Positions 6,665 to 15,566 of a stretch of 33,400 nt of DNA are shown in pieces; positions within the stretch are counted from its first letter, which is position 1; the number at the start of each line of letters is the position of its first letter. A model generated the notes under the pieces. It made no database searches. It saw only the letters and a list, made by a program, of their open reading frames with translations, and had not been told where the DNA came from. The translations under genes and the position numbers were made by a program. Source of the DNA: Candidatus Omnitrophota bacterium (GTDB taxonomy: Bacteria > Omnitrophota > Gorgyraeia > Zapsychrales > JANLHA01); contig JAHFFT010000024.1 of NCBI GenBank assembly GCA_023247795.1, positions 1 through 33,400 of the forward strand, read 5' to 3'.

Positions 6665-7636
6665 TTAAGAGGCTAGTAGCAATTTGGTTTCAAAAGACTG
6701 CGAAGTGGCAAAAAAAATACCACCGATGATCCCCATGATGACCATAAAAAGAAAATTGAGCAACCCCAGACTGACCGAAATGCCCGAATCAACTCCGACC
6801 TTGGCCAGCAAAAATACGATTCCGGCCTCGCGCACGCCTAGCCCGCCGATCGAAGGAAAGGCCGAAGCAACTGTAATCAAAGGCACAAAAATGATGAAAT
6901 AAATCAAGCGGACATCCTGCAGCAGACCAAGGCTCAGCAAATAATAGCAGACGGCGCATACGATCTGGCCTAAAGAAGATATCGCCATGGCTTTGTAAAA
7001 AGCGCTTTTTTGATCTTTTAATAACGCGATATCATAATGCATCTCCATCAAACTTTTCTGCAGCTTCGGGAAACGGCTAAAAGCGCGAACAAAAAAGGCG
7101 TAAAACGGTTCGTGGAACAAGACCGCCAGCATCAGCACGGCGACCATCGCCATCCCGAGAATCATCACCAACAAAGAAAAATCTCTGAGGATAGAAAAAC
7201 TAAAAATAAAAGCAAAGAAGGCAACGATAATCATACCTAAAAAACCGCTGATCCGGTCCAAGATCACCGAGGCCACAACCTTAGGTTTCTCGTCAGTAAA
7301 ACGGCAAAGGCCTAACACCTTAATCACGTCTCCGCCAATGGACGTGGGCATAAAAAGATTGCCAAAAAGGCCAATAAAAAAATAACGGACAACACTGAAA
7401 ACCGGGATCTTGATCCCAAAGGTCCAAATGAATATGAGCCAACGCAACAACAAAAATCCCGTCATCACGCAAGTTGTCAAAAAAGCATAAAAGATGAATT
7501 CAAGACGAGCTGATCGGAAGACCGCCAAGGTTTTTTCAACATCAACCAAATGATAAAGATACAACAAGAGGATTCCGCTCAGGCCAAAGCGTAGAATCAT
7601 TGACAATACATTTTTTTTAGCAGGACTGCTGTTCAT
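6665..7636 (-). CDS. YbhN/UPF0104 family membrane protein (lysylphosphatidylglycerol synthase TM region-like)
   Basis: The product has 323 residues from the ATG at 7636, which overlaps the lipA stop as ATGA. About eight membrane helices are seen. Family features are the early RWLIFIWTFGIKIPVFSVVRYFFIGLFGNLFMPTSIGGDVIK block, with the conserved N-x-hhP-(T/S)-x-x-GGD motif, and the late SAFPSIGGLGVREAG block. This family includes the flippase part of MprF and AglD-like proteins. The substrate is unknown; aminoacyl-lipid or glycolipid flipping is possible. There is no aminoacyl transferase (DUF2156) domain. A weak AGAGAA site precedes the start. Confidence 0.9.
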   Translation of the reverse strand: MNSSPAKKNVLSMILRFGLSGILLLYLYHLVDVEKTLAVFRSARLEFIFYAFLTTCVMTGFLLLRWLIFIWTFGIKIPVFSVVRYFFIGLFGNLFMPTSIGGDVIKVLGLCRFTDEKPKVVASVILDRISGFLGMIIVAFFAFIFSFSILRDFSLLVMILGMAMVAVLMLAVLFHEPFYAFFVRAFSRFPKLQKSLMEMHYDIALLKDQKSAFYKAMAISSLGQIVCAVCYYLLSLGLLQDVRLIYFIIFVPLITVASAFPSIGGLGVREAGIVFLLAKVGVDSGISVSLGLLNFLFMVIMGIIGGIFFATSQSFETKLLLAS

Positions 7637-8550
7637 TTCTCTATCTTTGTTTGTCCCAAACAACCTTGATAACCTTCTTCGGCGATGAATGAGCTACGCA
7701 CCAAAGGCCCGCTCATTACGTGTTTGAACCCCATCTTCTCGCTGACAACCTTCAATTCGGCAAACCGCTGCGGTGAAACGTATTCTTCGACTTTCAGATG
7801 CCGCGGCATTGGGCTGGGAGCCAAATACTGGCCGATCGTTAAGATATCACATCCGGCCTTGAGCAGGTCCTTCATGGTTTCCCAAATTTCCTCGTTGAGT
7901 TCTCCTAACCCAAGCATCAAACTTGACTTGATAAAAATCGTTGCATCCATTTGCTTAAGGTTGCTTAAGACCGCCAAAGACCTTTCATATCCGGCCTGGG
8001 GACGGACCTTCGGCGACAAGCGACGGACCGTTTCGATGTTATGGCTGATCACCTCCGGCCTGGCATCGACGATCATCCGCAAACTTTCCCATTTGTTGGA
8101 AAAATCCGGAATCAAAATTTCTATTTTCGTTGCCGGCATGATCTTGCGGATTTCCTGAATCGTATCAACAAAATGCCGAGCACCTTCGTCTTTAAGATCG
8201 TCCCTGGCCACCGATGTAATCACCACATAGCGCAGCTTCAATTCGGCTACGGCCCAAGCGACATTTTTGGGTTCCTGCGGGTCCACGGCCATGGGCTGTC
8301 CCGCCTTCACCGCGCAAAAACGGCAGGCCCGCGTGCAAACCTCACCGAGAATCATAAAAGTAGCGACCCCCTGGCCCCAGCATTTTCCCATGTTCGGGCA
8401 ATGGGCGCTTTCGCAGACCGTATGCAGCCGGCCGGAACGAAACAGGTCCTTCATTCCCTGAATTTTTTGCGCATCCGGAACTTCTTGACGGAACCATTCG
8501 GGCAAACGGCGCGCTTTTAAGGAATGTTGTTCTGCTAGCAACGTGGTCAT
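7633..8550 (-). CDS. lipA: Lipoyl synthase
   Basis: The product has 305 residues, normal length. It inserts two sulphurs into protein-bound octanoyl groups, using two 4Fe-4S clusters. The auxiliary cluster cysteines are C46, C51 and C57 in VCESAHCPNMGKC. The radical SAM cluster cysteines are C72, C76 and C79 in CTRACRFC. The C-terminal serine motif that ligates the auxiliary cluster reads RSSF, where many family members have RSSY. Its ATG overlaps the stop of def, and its own stop overlaps the next gene; both are ATGA overlaps. No lipB or lipoate-protein ligase gene is visible in this window. Confidence 0.97.
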   Translation of the reverse strand: MTTLLAEQHSLKARRLPEWFRQEVPDAQKIQGMKDLFRSGRLHTVCESAHCPNMGKCWGQGVATFMILGEVCTRACRFCAVKAGQPMAVDPQEPKNVAWAVAELKLRYVVITSVARDDLKDEGARHFVDTIQEIRKIMPATKIEILIPDFSNKWESLRMIVDARPEVISHNIETVRRLSPKVRPQAGYERSLAVLSNLKQMDATIFIKSSLMLGLGELNEEIWETMKDLLKAGCDILTIGQYLAPSPMPRHLKVEEYVSPQRFAELKVVSEKMGFKHVMSGPLVRSSFIAEEGYQGCLGQTKIEK

Positions 8551-9053
8551 GATTTCGTTTTGCTTTTTTGCAGTTCCGGCAATTTCTCTTCCAACTCTTT
8601 TTTTTCTTTGCCCTTCAGGTAATCGATGATCAGCTTCCCCAGCAGATGGTCATTCTCGTGCAGAAAAACCCGGGCCAGCAGATCGGTAAATTCCTTTTCG
8701 ACAACTTCATTATTGGCTTGGGTGTATGCAACCATAATTTTTTTAGGACGTTTGATATTGACCATCACCTGCGGAATGCTCAGGCATCCTTCCTCCTGAA
8801 CATGGGAACCGCTTCTTTTTAAAATCTTCGGATTGATCACCGCGATGGGTCCGTCGCCGATATCGACGACAAAAATCTGCTGATTGATGCCAACCTGCGG
8901 GGCGGCCAGTCCAAGACCCTTTTCCTGACGCATCGTTTCCAACAAGGCGGCAATCAACATCCGTTCACTCGCGCCGACCTTTTGCACCGGTGCCGATTTT
9001 TTGCGTAAACAAGGATCTCCATATAGGCGAAGTTTTAATGTTAGCGCGGCCAT
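8547..9053 (-). CDS. def: Peptide deformylase
   Basis: The product has 168 residues. It removes the formyl group from new proteins with a bound metal. All three signature motifs are present: GLGLAAPQVGI, EEGCLSIP (metal-binding cysteine) and HENDHLLG (metal-binding histidines and the catalytic glutamate). The lysine- and glutamate-rich C-terminal tail is common in this family. It ends in an ATGA overlap with lipA and follows panD by 24 bases. No fmt gene is adjacent, unlike the common def-fmt pair. The ATG at 9053 lacks a strong Shine-Dalgarno sequence, so translation may depend on reading through from panD. Confidence 0.96.
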   Translation of the reverse strand: MAALTLKLRLYGDPCLRKKSAPVQKVGASERMLIAALLETMRQEKGLGLAAPQVGINQQIFVVDIGDGPIAVINPKILKRSGSHVQEEGCLSIPQVMVNIKRPKKIMVAYTQANNEVVEKEFTDLLARVFLHENDHLLGKLIIDYLKGKEKKELEEKLPELQKSKTKS

Positions 9054-9077
9054 GGGATGGGAATCAAGAAAACCTGA

Positions 9078-9428
9078 TTATCGGCGAATGTGATTTTTCT
9101 CGTCAAGATAAACGACTTTGGTTTTGGATTTTTTAGCCTCACGCGGCTCCATCAGGGCATAACTCAAGATGATGATTTTATCTCCAACCAAACCGCAACG
9201 GGCCGCCGGCCCGTTCAAACAAATCTGGCCGGAACCGGCCTTACCGGGAATGCAGTAGGTTTCGATGCGCGCGCCGTTGTTCAAATTCAAGACTTCGACC
9301 TTCTCGCCGGAAACAATAGCAACGGCCTTTAACAAATCTTCGGCCACCGTGATGCTACCTTCATAATAGAGTTCAGCCTCAGTGATCTTGGCATGGGCGA
9401 TCTTTGATTTACAAAATTGAATCAGCAT
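9078..9428 (-). CDS. panD: Aspartate 1-decarboxylase proenzyme
   Basis: The product has 116 residues. It makes beta-alanine from aspartate for pantothenate and coenzyme A synthesis. The self-cleavage site is visible as YYEGSITV, where cleavage between G24 and S25 produces the pyruvoyl cofactor. Other conserved parts are the start, KSKIAHAKIT, the substrate-binding NNGARIETYCI segment and NGPAARCGLVGDKIIILSY. An AGGATAACC site precedes the ATG. It lies five bases after trxA, so it belongs to the same transcript. No other pantothenate genes (panB, panC) are in the window. Confidence 0.97.
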   Translation of the reverse strand: MLIQFCKSKIAHAKITEAELYYEGSITVAEDLLKAVAIVSGEKVEVLNLNNGARIETYCIPGKAGSGQICLNGPAARCGLVGDKIIILSYALMEPREAKKSKTKVVYLDEKNHIRR

Positions 9429-9433
9429 GAAGG

Positions 9434-9757
9434 TTATCCTAAATGGGGTTTGATTTTCTGCAGCAGTTGATCCTTGGGCAGTGCGCCCACCAGTTGATCG
9501 ACCAACTTGCCATTTTTAAAAATCATCAAGGTAGGGATCGACATCACATTGTGTTTCGCGGCCAGCTCCTGCTCGTCGTCAACATTGATTTTGGCGACTT
9601 TGAGCTTGCCCACATATTCTTTGGCGATCTCATCAACAATCGGACTGATCATTTTGCAAGGACCGCACCATTCCGCCCAAAAATCAACCAGTACCGGCAC
9701 TGCCGATTTGATGATTTCCGCTTCAAAATTCTTCTCAGTTATGTTTGCTGCCGACAT
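9434..9757 (-). CDS. trxA: Thioredoxin
   Basis: The product has 107 residues. The active site WCGPC has its redox cysteines at C31 and C34, in the context VDFWAEWCGPCKMISP. The cis-proline loop follows in MSIPTLMIFKNGK. This is a full, standard cytoplasmic thioredoxin. The ATG at 9757 is preferred over the TTG one codon earlier because GAGGAGGAG is correctly spaced from it. It is the first gene of the long operon that continues through panD, def, lipA and the mla genes, with a consensus promoter about 90 bases upstream. Confidence 0.97.
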   Translation of the reverse strand: MSAANITEKNFEAEIIKSAVPVLVDFWAEWCGPCKMISPIVDEIAKEYVGKLKVAKINVDDEQELAAKHNVMSIPTLMIFKNGKLVDQLVGALPKDQLLQKIKPHLG

Positions 9758-9847
9758 CAATCTCCTCCTCTAGTCATTGAGCCAAAACTCGATTAAATTC
9801 AAAGGGTTAAATCCGATTGCTAACAAAATTCTAATAATTAATTTTTT

Positions 9848-9876
9848 ATTATAACGACCGACCGAACTTGTGGCAA
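9848..9876 (-). promoter_or_regulatory. Sigma-70 promoter for the trxA-panD-def-lipA-mla operon
   Basis: On the minus strand, TTGCCA (9871-9876), a spacer of exactly 17 bases and a perfect TATAAT (9848-9853) form a strong promoter. Transcription should start near 9840, leaving a leader of about 80 bases, AT-rich and without an obvious hairpin. It lies directly after the znuB stop codon (9887). Confidence 0.8.
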
Positions 9877-9886
9877 GAGGAAATTG

Positions 9887-10705
9887 TCAACTCGACAACT
9901 TTGACCTTCGCGAGATCCGCTGGGAAAAGAGTGAAAGCAAAAAACCGCTCCCGGCAAAGAGAATGATCGTGGCTCCAGAGGCCCAATCCAGCAGATAAGA
10001 CAGCCCAAGCCCTCCCAAAGTAAAGACCGCTCCCAAAATTGCGGCCAGGAACATCATTTTTTTCAAACTTCTGGTGTATTGTTTGGCAATCGAAGCAGGA
10101 ATCGTCAAAAGAGCGATCACCAAGATAATACCAACGACGCGCACCAAAATCACAATGGTGATGGCAACCAAACATAGCAAGAGCAGATAAAGGACTTTAG
10201 TCTTAACACCCAGCACCTCAGCTCCTTCTTCATCAAAACAGACCGCCAGCAATTCTTTATAAAGCAAAAACACCGTTGTGAAAATAAAGGCATTGAGCCC
10301 CAGCATCAGCCAGATGTCGCTCATCGGGACCGTCAAAATATTCCCGAACAAATAACTGAATAAATCCGGAACATAGCCAGGTGTCAGTCCGATCAAAATG
10401 ATCCCGGACGCCATCCCCACCGACCAAAAAATCCCAATCAAACTGTCCTCGGAAGCATGTTGTTTACGGCTGATAAGACCAATGCCTACCGCCGATAAAA
10501 GACTCACCGGAATCAAACCATAAATCGGATTGATCCCTAAAAAGAACCCCAGTCCGATTCCGCCAAAGGCGGTATGGGCGATCCCGCCGGCGATCGAAAC
10601 CAGACGTTTGATCACCACCAAACTGCCGATCACCCCGCAAGCCAGGCTCGCTAAAAGTGCTGCGTAAATGGCGTTCTGCATGAACTCGAGTCGAAAGATT
10701 TCCAT
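9887..10705 (-). CDS. znuB: Zinc ABC transporter permease ZnuB
   Basis: The product has 272 residues with about eight membrane helices. Typical ABC-3 permease features are [22 protein letters not shown] near the N-terminus and the [24 protein letters not shown] segment. The conserved helix pair containing [22 protein letters not shown] sequence also appears, here as [20 protein letters not shown]. It forms the membrane channel of the metal uptake system with ZnuC and ZnuA. It starts three bases after znuC. The zinc assignment rests on the adjacent His-rich ZnuA and Fur-family gene; manganese or iron cannot be excluded from the permease alone. Confidence 0.93.
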   Translation of the reverse strand: MEIFRLEFMQNAIYAALLASLACGVIGSLVVIKRLVSIAGGIAHTAFGGIGLGFFLGINPIYGLIPVSLLSAVGIGLISRKQHASEDSLIGIFWSVGMASGIILIGLTPGYVPDLFSYLFGNILTVPMSDIWLMLGLNAFIFTTVFLLYKELLAVCFDEEGAEVLGVKTKVLYLLLLCLVAITIVILVRVVGIILVIALLTIPASIAKQYTRSLKKMMFLAAILGAVFTLGGLGLSYLLDWASGATIILFAGSGFLLSLFSQRISRRSKLSS

Positions 10706-10708
10706 CTT

Positions 10709-11464
10709 TTAGTGTTTGTGCTCCTTTAACACCCGGTGCGGCACGCCGTGGGCCAGCATCTCGACGGCGCAAATCCCATACGTTTTGTTCAAATCATCCT
10801 GGGTCATTTCCTTGGCGTCATGATAGTGCAATTCCCTGTTCAAGCAGGCGACCTTATTGACACAGGACGAAATCACCCCGATATCATGTGAGACCAACAC
10901 AACCGGCATATGTTGGTTTAGCAATGTTAGTAGCGAATAAAATTCCTTTTGAACGGCCGGATCAACACTCGCGGTTGGCTCATCCAGCAAAAGCAATTTT
11001 GGGCTTGATGCCAAGGCCCGGGCGATGAACACCCGCTGCTGCTGGCCTTGCGATAACTGACCAATCGGATGGTCCTTAAACTTGAGCATTCCCACCTTTT
11101 CTAAAGCGTCCTTAACTTCGGCTTTGTCTTCGTCCGTAAAGCCCTGCAACATTCCTCGTCGGGATAAACAGCCCATCAAGACCACCTCCCAAACACTGAT
11201 TGGAAAATCGCGGTCAAAATTCATCCGCTGCGGGACATAACCAATCTGCCAACGGCCTTTCTGCGGCGGCTGACCAAAAACCCACACCTCCCCCTGATCC
11301 GGTTCCAGCAAACCCAAAATGATCTTTAACAGTGTTGTTTTCCCGCCGCCGTTGGGGCCAATGATCCCTAGAAAATCATTATCCTTGATCGTCAAATTCA
11401 CCTGATTCAGGACTTTGACCTCACCGAACGAAAAGCTAACATTTTTTATTTCGACTTTGGACAT
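10709..11464 (-). CDS. znuC: Zinc ABC transporter ATPase ZnuC
   Basis: The product has 251 residues from the ATG at 11464; the longer frame to 11506 would extend into znuA. Walker A is GPNGGGKTTLL, the signature is LSQGQQQRVFIARAL, Walker B is LLLLDEPTASVD and the switch is VLVSHD. The C-terminus carries several histidines (AHGVPHRVLKEHKH), common in ZnuC proteins. It powers import through ZnuB and lies between znuA (13-base gap) and znuB. Confidence 0.95.
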   Translation of the reverse strand: MSKVEIKNVSFSFGEVKVLNQVNLTIKDNDFLGIIGPNGGGKTTLLKIILGLLEPDQGEVWVFGQPPQKGRWQIGYVPQRMNFDRDFPISVWEVVLMGCLSRRGMLQGFTDEDKAEVKDALEKVGMLKFKDHPIGQLSQGQQQRVFIARALASSPKLLLLDEPTASVDPAVQKEFYSLLTLLNQHMPVVLVSHDIGVISSCVNKVACLNRELHYHDAKEMTQDDLNKTYGICAVEMLAHGVPHRVLKEHKH

Positions 11465-11477
11465 AACGCTATTCTCG

Positions 11478-12338
11478 CTATTGACCGGCAATGGCCTTGG
11501 CCGCATCCCGCAGATTATTCAAAAAATCCTTATTCAAATGTTCGATGCTCACCACCTGTCCACCGATTTCCTTAGCAATGACCTGGGCACTCTTGCTGTT
11601 AAATTCCGGAGAAACAAAAATCGTCTTGATCCCTTTTGCTTTCGCATCCTCGACGACGTGCTGCAACTCACGCGCGGTAGGCTCTTTCCCCTGGTTCTCA
11701 ATGACAACCTGATCCAGATGATATTCCACGGCAAAATATCCCCAGCTAGGATGGTAAGTATAAAACGCCCGCTGCTGCAAAGGCGCAAGGATCTGTTGGA
11801 TTTCCTTATCCAGATCGCCCAGTTGCTTAAGCAAATTCACAGCATTCGCTTGATAGACCGACGCATGACCAGGATCAAGCTCACACAAATTCTTCTCGAT
11901 GGTTCGCGCCATAACCATGGCATTGCCGACGGAAACCCAGGTATGAGGATCAACTTCCCCCTGCTCATGGTGATCATTGTCATGCTGATGTTCGGTCATA
12001 GGAATCAAAGAAATACCAACGGAGGCGTTCACAATCCGCATGTTCTTATTGAGTGAAGCGAGTTTGGGGACCCAATTTTTTTCAAAGGCAAAGGCCGTGC
12101 CTATTTCAACATACATCTGGGCCTGTGATAAATTGACCATCTGGCCTGGGGTGGATTCATAGGTATGCGGATTGGCCCCAGGTGGGATCATGGCCTCGAC
12201 CTGAACGTAGGGACCACCGATCTGTTCGACAAAAAAAGCAAGCGGCTGAATGGTTGTCACCACCCTGAGCCGATCCTGCGACCAAAGCAGGTTGGGGACC
12301 CCGAACAAAAAAAGCACAAGTAGAATTCTTCGCTTCAT
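11478..12338 (-). CDS. znuA: Zinc-binding substrate-binding protein ZnuA
   Basis: The product has 286 residues from the ATG at 12338, one base after the zur stop codon. An N-terminal signal peptide, KRRILLVLFLFGVPNLLWSQ, directs it to the periplasm. Metal-ligand candidates typical of cluster A-I proteins are H in NPHTYESTP, H in VDPHTW, H in YTYHPSWGYF and the acidic residue in SPEFNSK. A histidine-rich loop, TEHQHDNDHHEQ, precedes the second ligand, a hallmark of zinc-specific members. It captures zinc and delivers it to ZnuBC. Being directly behind a Fur-family regulator supports zinc rather than manganese. Confidence 0.95.
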   Translation of the reverse strand: MKRRILLVLFLFGVPNLLWSQDRLRVVTTIQPLAFFVEQIGGPYVQVEAMIPPGANPHTYESTPGQMVNLSQAQMYVEIGTAFAFEKNWVPKLASLNKNMRIVNASVGISLIPMTEHQHDNDHHEQGEVDPHTWVSVGNAMVMARTIEKNLCELDPGHASVYQANAVNLLKQLGDLDKEIQQILAPLQQRAFYTYHPSWGYFAVEYHLDQVVIENQGKEPTARELQHVVEDAKAKGIKTIFVSPEFNSKSAQVIAKEIGGQVVSIEHLNKDFLNNLRDAAKAIAGQ

Positions 12339-12339
12339 A

Positions 12340-12750
12340 TCAATGCTTTTCACACCCGGCGCAAACACCTTCGAGTTGAACAAAATGTTTGAGTACTCGA
12401 AACCCTTCCACCGCCGTGATCTTCTCGAGACGACAAGATTCAAATTCGCCAATTTTCCCGCATTTGACGCAAACGATATGATGGTGATGATGTTCCGACG
12501 CGTGACAAAGGGCGTAATGACGATTGTTATCAAATTTATGGATACGGGTCAAGATCCCACACTCCACCAGCGACTCCAAATTGCGGTAAACACTGGGTAG
12601 ACCCAAACGACCAAACTTCTTTTTTAACGGCGTCCAAACTTCTTCCGGCCGCAGCGTGCGCTTGGCCTTTTCAAAAAAGGCAATGATCGCCTGGCGTTTC
12701 GGGGTGATCTTCAAACCGTGACTACGGAGTTTTTCGCAATGAGGAGACAT
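12340..12750 (-). CDS. zur: Fur family transcriptional regulator, probably zinc-responsive Zur
   Basis: The product has 136 residues. The winged helix begins with GLKITPKRQAIIAFFE, and the recognition region is GLPSVYRNLESLVECGIL. The regulatory domain contains HHHHHIVCVKCGKIGEFE, and the C-terminal CAGC pair completes the structural zinc site. The operon with znuACB makes Zur the likely identity, although a PerR or Fur cannot be excluded by sequence alone. The start is placed at the ATG 12748-12750; a TTG lies one codon upstream and the ribosome binding site is weak. An inverted repeat and promoter just upstream suggest that it represses itself and the whole operon. Confidence 0.88.
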   Translation of the reverse strand: MSPHCEKLRSHGLKITPKRQAIIAFFEKAKRTLRPEEVWTPLKKKFGRLGLPSVYRNLESLVECGILTRIHKFDNNRHYALCHASEHHHHHIVCVKCGKIGEFESCRLEKITAVEGFRVLKHFVQLEGVCAGCEKH

Positions 12751-12759
12751 CAAGGTCCA

Positions 12760-12781
12760 TTTCTAAATAGAAATTATTTCC
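12760..12781 (-). promoter_or_regulatory. Candidate Fur/Zur operator
   Basis: Two overlapping inverted repeats occur here on the plus strand: TTTCTA-AA-TAGAAA, and GAAAT-T-ATTTC sharing its second arm. AT-rich nested palindromes of this size are typical of Fur-family boxes. They lie between the -10 box and the zur start, around the expected transcription start, where binding would block transcription. Binding by the neighbouring regulator is inference. Confidence 0.5.
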
Positions 12782-12784
12782 ATT

Positions 12785-12812
12785 ACTATAGCAAAAAAAA
12801 ATGGCCTGTCAA
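12785..12812 (-). promoter_or_regulatory. Sigma-70 promoter for zur-znuA-znuC-znuB
   Basis: On the minus strand, a perfect TTGACA (12807-12812), a 16-base spacer containing a T-tract and TATAGT (12785-12790) form a strong promoter. The -35 box overlaps the stop codon of kdpC, so there is no room for a kdp terminator before it. Confidence 0.75.
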
Positions 12813-13432
12813 TGGGAATCAATAACCCCAGCAGAACCTGACCCCCTGGGGTTGGTTCGCGAGGATCGCAACTCATCCAGCGCCAAATTAAGCTTCAGCA
12901 CATTCACGCGGGGTTGGCCCCAAATACCCAACAAACGGCCTTGTGCTGACCGCTCGACCAGACCAACCAATTCCGCCTCTGGTATGGCTCGCAATCTGGC
13001 GATACGCGGAATTTGATAATTCGCGGCCTCTGGAGAAATGTGTGGGTCGAGCCCGCTGGCAGAGGCTGTGACCAGTTCGGCAGGAACCGGGCTGTGTTGA
13101 TCAGGGTCTGCCGCCTGGAGTGTTGCCACACGTGATTTGATCGCCACAATCAAGGCCTTATTTGTCGGCCCTAAATTTGATCCGGATGAAGCACTGGCGT
13201 TATAAGTCGGCGATATAGCCGAAGGCCGGCCCCAAAAATATTTTGGATCATCAAACTGCTGGCCAATCAGTTCTGAGCCGATCAATTTTCCGTTGCTGAT
13301 GATCGGGCTACCATTGGCCTTATTGGCGAAAAGCAACTGGGCGATCGCGGTCACCGTCAAAGGATAAACCACACCGGTCAGCACGGTTAAAATCAACAGC
13401 ATTTTGAGCGAAGTCCAGAGATGTTTGAGCAT
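12809..13432 (-). CDS. kdpC: Potassium-transporting ATPase subunit KdpC
   Basis: The product has 207 residues. A single N-terminal membrane helix (about residues 8-32, LKMLLILTVLTGVVYPLTVTA) is followed by the periplasmic domain, with the conserved segments IGSELIGQQFDDPKYFWGRPSA, SSGSNLGPTN and ASGLDPHISPEAANYQIPRIA. KdpC stabilises the pump and affects ATP affinity. It lies 17 bases after kdpB, and GGAGAC precedes the ATG. The last residues, after LNLALDEL, look like a variable tail, and the stop codon overlaps the zur promoter. Confidence 0.97.
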   Translation of the reverse strand: MLKHLWTSLKMLLILTVLTGVVYPLTVTAIAQLLFANKANGSPIISNGKLIGSELIGQQFDDPKYFWGRPSAISPTYNASASSGSNLGPTNKALIVAIKSRVATLQAADPDQHSPVPAELVTASASGLDPHISPEAANYQIPRIARLRAIPEAELVGLVERSAQGRLLGIWGQPRVNVLKLNLALDELRSSRTNPRGSGSAGVIDSH

Positions 13433-13449
13433 AATTTGTCTCCTTAAAC

Positions 13450-15546
13450 TTAAACCACTTTCAACGCAACCAAAATCATATCAATCAATTTGATCCCCAT
13501 AAACGGCGTCAGTAAACCGCCCACACCGTAAATCAGCAGATTATCGCGCAAAAGCTGCGCCGCTCCGACGGGCCGGTAAGGCACACCGGTCAAGGCAATG
13601 GGAATGAGGGCCATGATGATCAAAGCGTTATAAATCACCGCCGAGAGAATAGCGCTCTGCGGGGTCCCCAAATGCATGATGTTAAAAATTCCGAGTGCTG
13701 GGTAGGTCGAGGCAAAGGCCGCTGGAATGATCGCGAAGTATTTCGCCACGTCATTGGCTATGCTGAATGTCGCCAAGGCCCCCCGCGTCATCAGCAACTG
13801 CTTTCCTACTTCAACAGTTTCAATCAATTTGGTCGGATTGCTGTCTAAGTCAATCATGTTCGCCGCTTCCCGGGCGGGCTGGGTTCCAGTATTCATCGCG
13901 ACCGCCACGTCAGCCTGGGCGAGAGCTGGGGCGTCATTGGTCCCATCACCTGCCATGGCCACCATTTCACCAGCGGCTTGATAATCACGGATGAGTTTCA
14001 ATTTGTCCTCGGGTTTCGCCTCGGCTAAAAAATCATCGACACCAGACTCGGCCGCGATCGCGGCGGCCGTTAAAGGGTTATCGCCGGTGATCATCACCGT
14101 TTTGATCCCCATCTTTCTCAATTGCATAAACCGCTCTTTGATTCCCCCCTTGACAACGTCTTTGAGATGAATGACGCCGATGATCTGCTCATCGCAGGAA
14201 ACAACCAAAGGGGTCGCCCCGCTTTTAGAAATTTTCTCGACAGCATCCTTCAAGCTCGGTGGTACAACGCCGCCCAAAGACTGAACATATTTGGTCACCG
14301 CGTCGTGGGCGCCTTTACGGATTTTCATTTCTCCCATGTCAACGCCACTCATGCGTGATTGCGCCGTGAAAGGGATGAAACGAAAATTCTTATGATCTTC
14401 GCTGGTTTCTCCACGCAGACCGTATTTTTGTTTGGCCAGTACCACAATGCTTCTTCCCTCCGGCGTTTCATCGGTCAAAGAAGCGAGCTGTGCCAATTCC
14501 GCGACTTTGTTCACATTGAAATTGCCGACGGGAATGATATCAACGGCTTCGCGGTTCCCCAGGGTGATGGTCCCGGTCTTATCAAGCAAGAGCACATTCA
14601 CGTCTCCAGCGGCTTCAACCGCGCGGCCGGACATGGCAATGACATTTCGTCTTAACAACCGATCCATCCCGGCAATACCGACGGCACTGGCCAATCCTCC
14701 GATCGTCGTCGGAATGAGACAAACCAGCAAGGCAATGAGCGCGGTCATCGTAATGGCGGTTCCCTGCCCCATCATGTGAATGCTGTAAATGGAAAAAGGC
14801 AACAGGGTAGCGCAAACTAAAAGAAAAACAATGGTCAGTCCCGACAAAAGGATATTCAAGGCGATTTCATTGGGTGTTTTTTGCCGCTTAGCACCTTCAA
14901 CGAGATGGATCATCCGGTCCAAAAACCCTTCTCCTGGACTCGCGGTCACCCGCACTACGATCCAGTCGGAGATGACCCGCGTCCCGCCGGTGACGGCACT
15001 GCGGTCGCCGCCCGATTCTCGCACAACAGGGGCACTCTCGCCGGTGATCGCACTTTCATCAACGCAAGCGACCCCTTCGATCACTTCTCCGTCGGCAGGA
15101 ACGATATCATCTTTTTCAACCAAAACGATCTCGCCCGAACGCAGGTCAGTTGACGAAACCAGATCAAATACCGAACCATGCCGGGCCTGATGCAATTTTT
15201 TACCTTTGGTTTGTTTGCGGGTGTTCCGCAAGGCCTCGGCTTGGGCCTTGCCCCTTCCCTCGGCCAAACTTTCTGAAAAATTCGCGAAGAGCAATGTGAA
15301 CCACAACCAAGCAGTGACCTGACCAATGAACGCGGCGGAAGATTCCCCTTTTCCAAAAAGCGCCTGAATGAAAAGCACCGTGACCAAGCCACTATAGACA
15401 TACACCACAAACATGACCGGATTACGGACCTGACAGCGCGGATCAAGTTTCTTAAACGAATCCAAAATGGCTCGCGCCCAAATCTCGGTTGTTAGTGTTT
15501 TGGTGTGTACGCTGACCCTTTTATTGTTCATCATTCTAACAGCCAT
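13450..15546 (-). CDS. kdpB: Potassium-transporting P-type ATPase subunit KdpB
   Basis: The product has 698 residues. It hydrolyses ATP to drive potassium uptake through KdpA. The phosphorylation motif [13 protein letters not shown] lies near residue 325. The actuator-domain motif is [12 protein letters not shown], the hinge is [16 protein letters not shown] and the end of the P domain is [22 protein letters not shown]. The membrane segments are normal for family IA P-type ATPases. The N-terminus has a short basic extension of about 15 residues. It sits between kdpA (20 bases) and kdpC in the standard order. Confidence 0.98.
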   Translation of the reverse strand: MAVRMMNNKRVSVHTKTLTTEIWARAILDSFKKLDPRCQVRNPVMFVVYVYSGLVTVLFIQALFGKGESSAAFIGQVTAWLWFTLLFANFSESLAEGRGKAQAEALRNTRKQTKGKKLHQARHGSVFDLVSSTDLRSGEIVLVEKDDIVPADGEVIEGVACVDESAITGESAPVVRESGGDRSAVTGGTRVISDWIVVRVTASPGEGFLDRMIHLVEGAKRQKTPNEIALNILLSGLTIVFLLVCATLLPFSIYSIHMMGQGTAITMTALIALLVCLIPTTIGGLASAVGIAGMDRLLRRNVIAMSGRAVEAAGDVNVLLLDKTGTITLGNREAVDIIPVGNFNVNKVAELAQLASLTDETPEGRSIVVLAKQKYGLRGETSEDHKNFRFIPFTAQSRMSGVDMGEMKIRKGAHDAVTKYVQSLGGVVPPSLKDAVEKISKSGATPLVVSCDEQIIGVIHLKDVVKGGIKERFMQLRKMGIKTVMITGDNPLTAAAIAAESGVDDFLAEAKPEDKLKLIRDYQAAGEMVAMAGDGTNDAPALAQADVAVAMNTGTQPAREAANMIDLDSNPTKLIETVEVGKQLLMTRGALATFSIANDVAKYFAIIPAAFASTYPALGIFNIMHLGTPQSAILSAVIYNALIIMALIPIALTGVPYRPVGAAQLLRDNLLIYGVGGLLTPFMGIKLIDMILVALKVV

Positions 15547-15566
15547 TTTTAAACACCTACCCGTTG

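Noticed and set aside
11415..12056. Plus-strand open frame of 213 codons opposite znuA
   Set aside because: The opposite strand carries the clear ZnuA and ZnuC motifs; this frame has no recognisable domain.
12339..12533. 65-residue N-terminal extension of ZnuA
   Set aside because: It lies inside zur in another frame; the ATG at 12338 begins a proper signal peptide one base after the zur stop.
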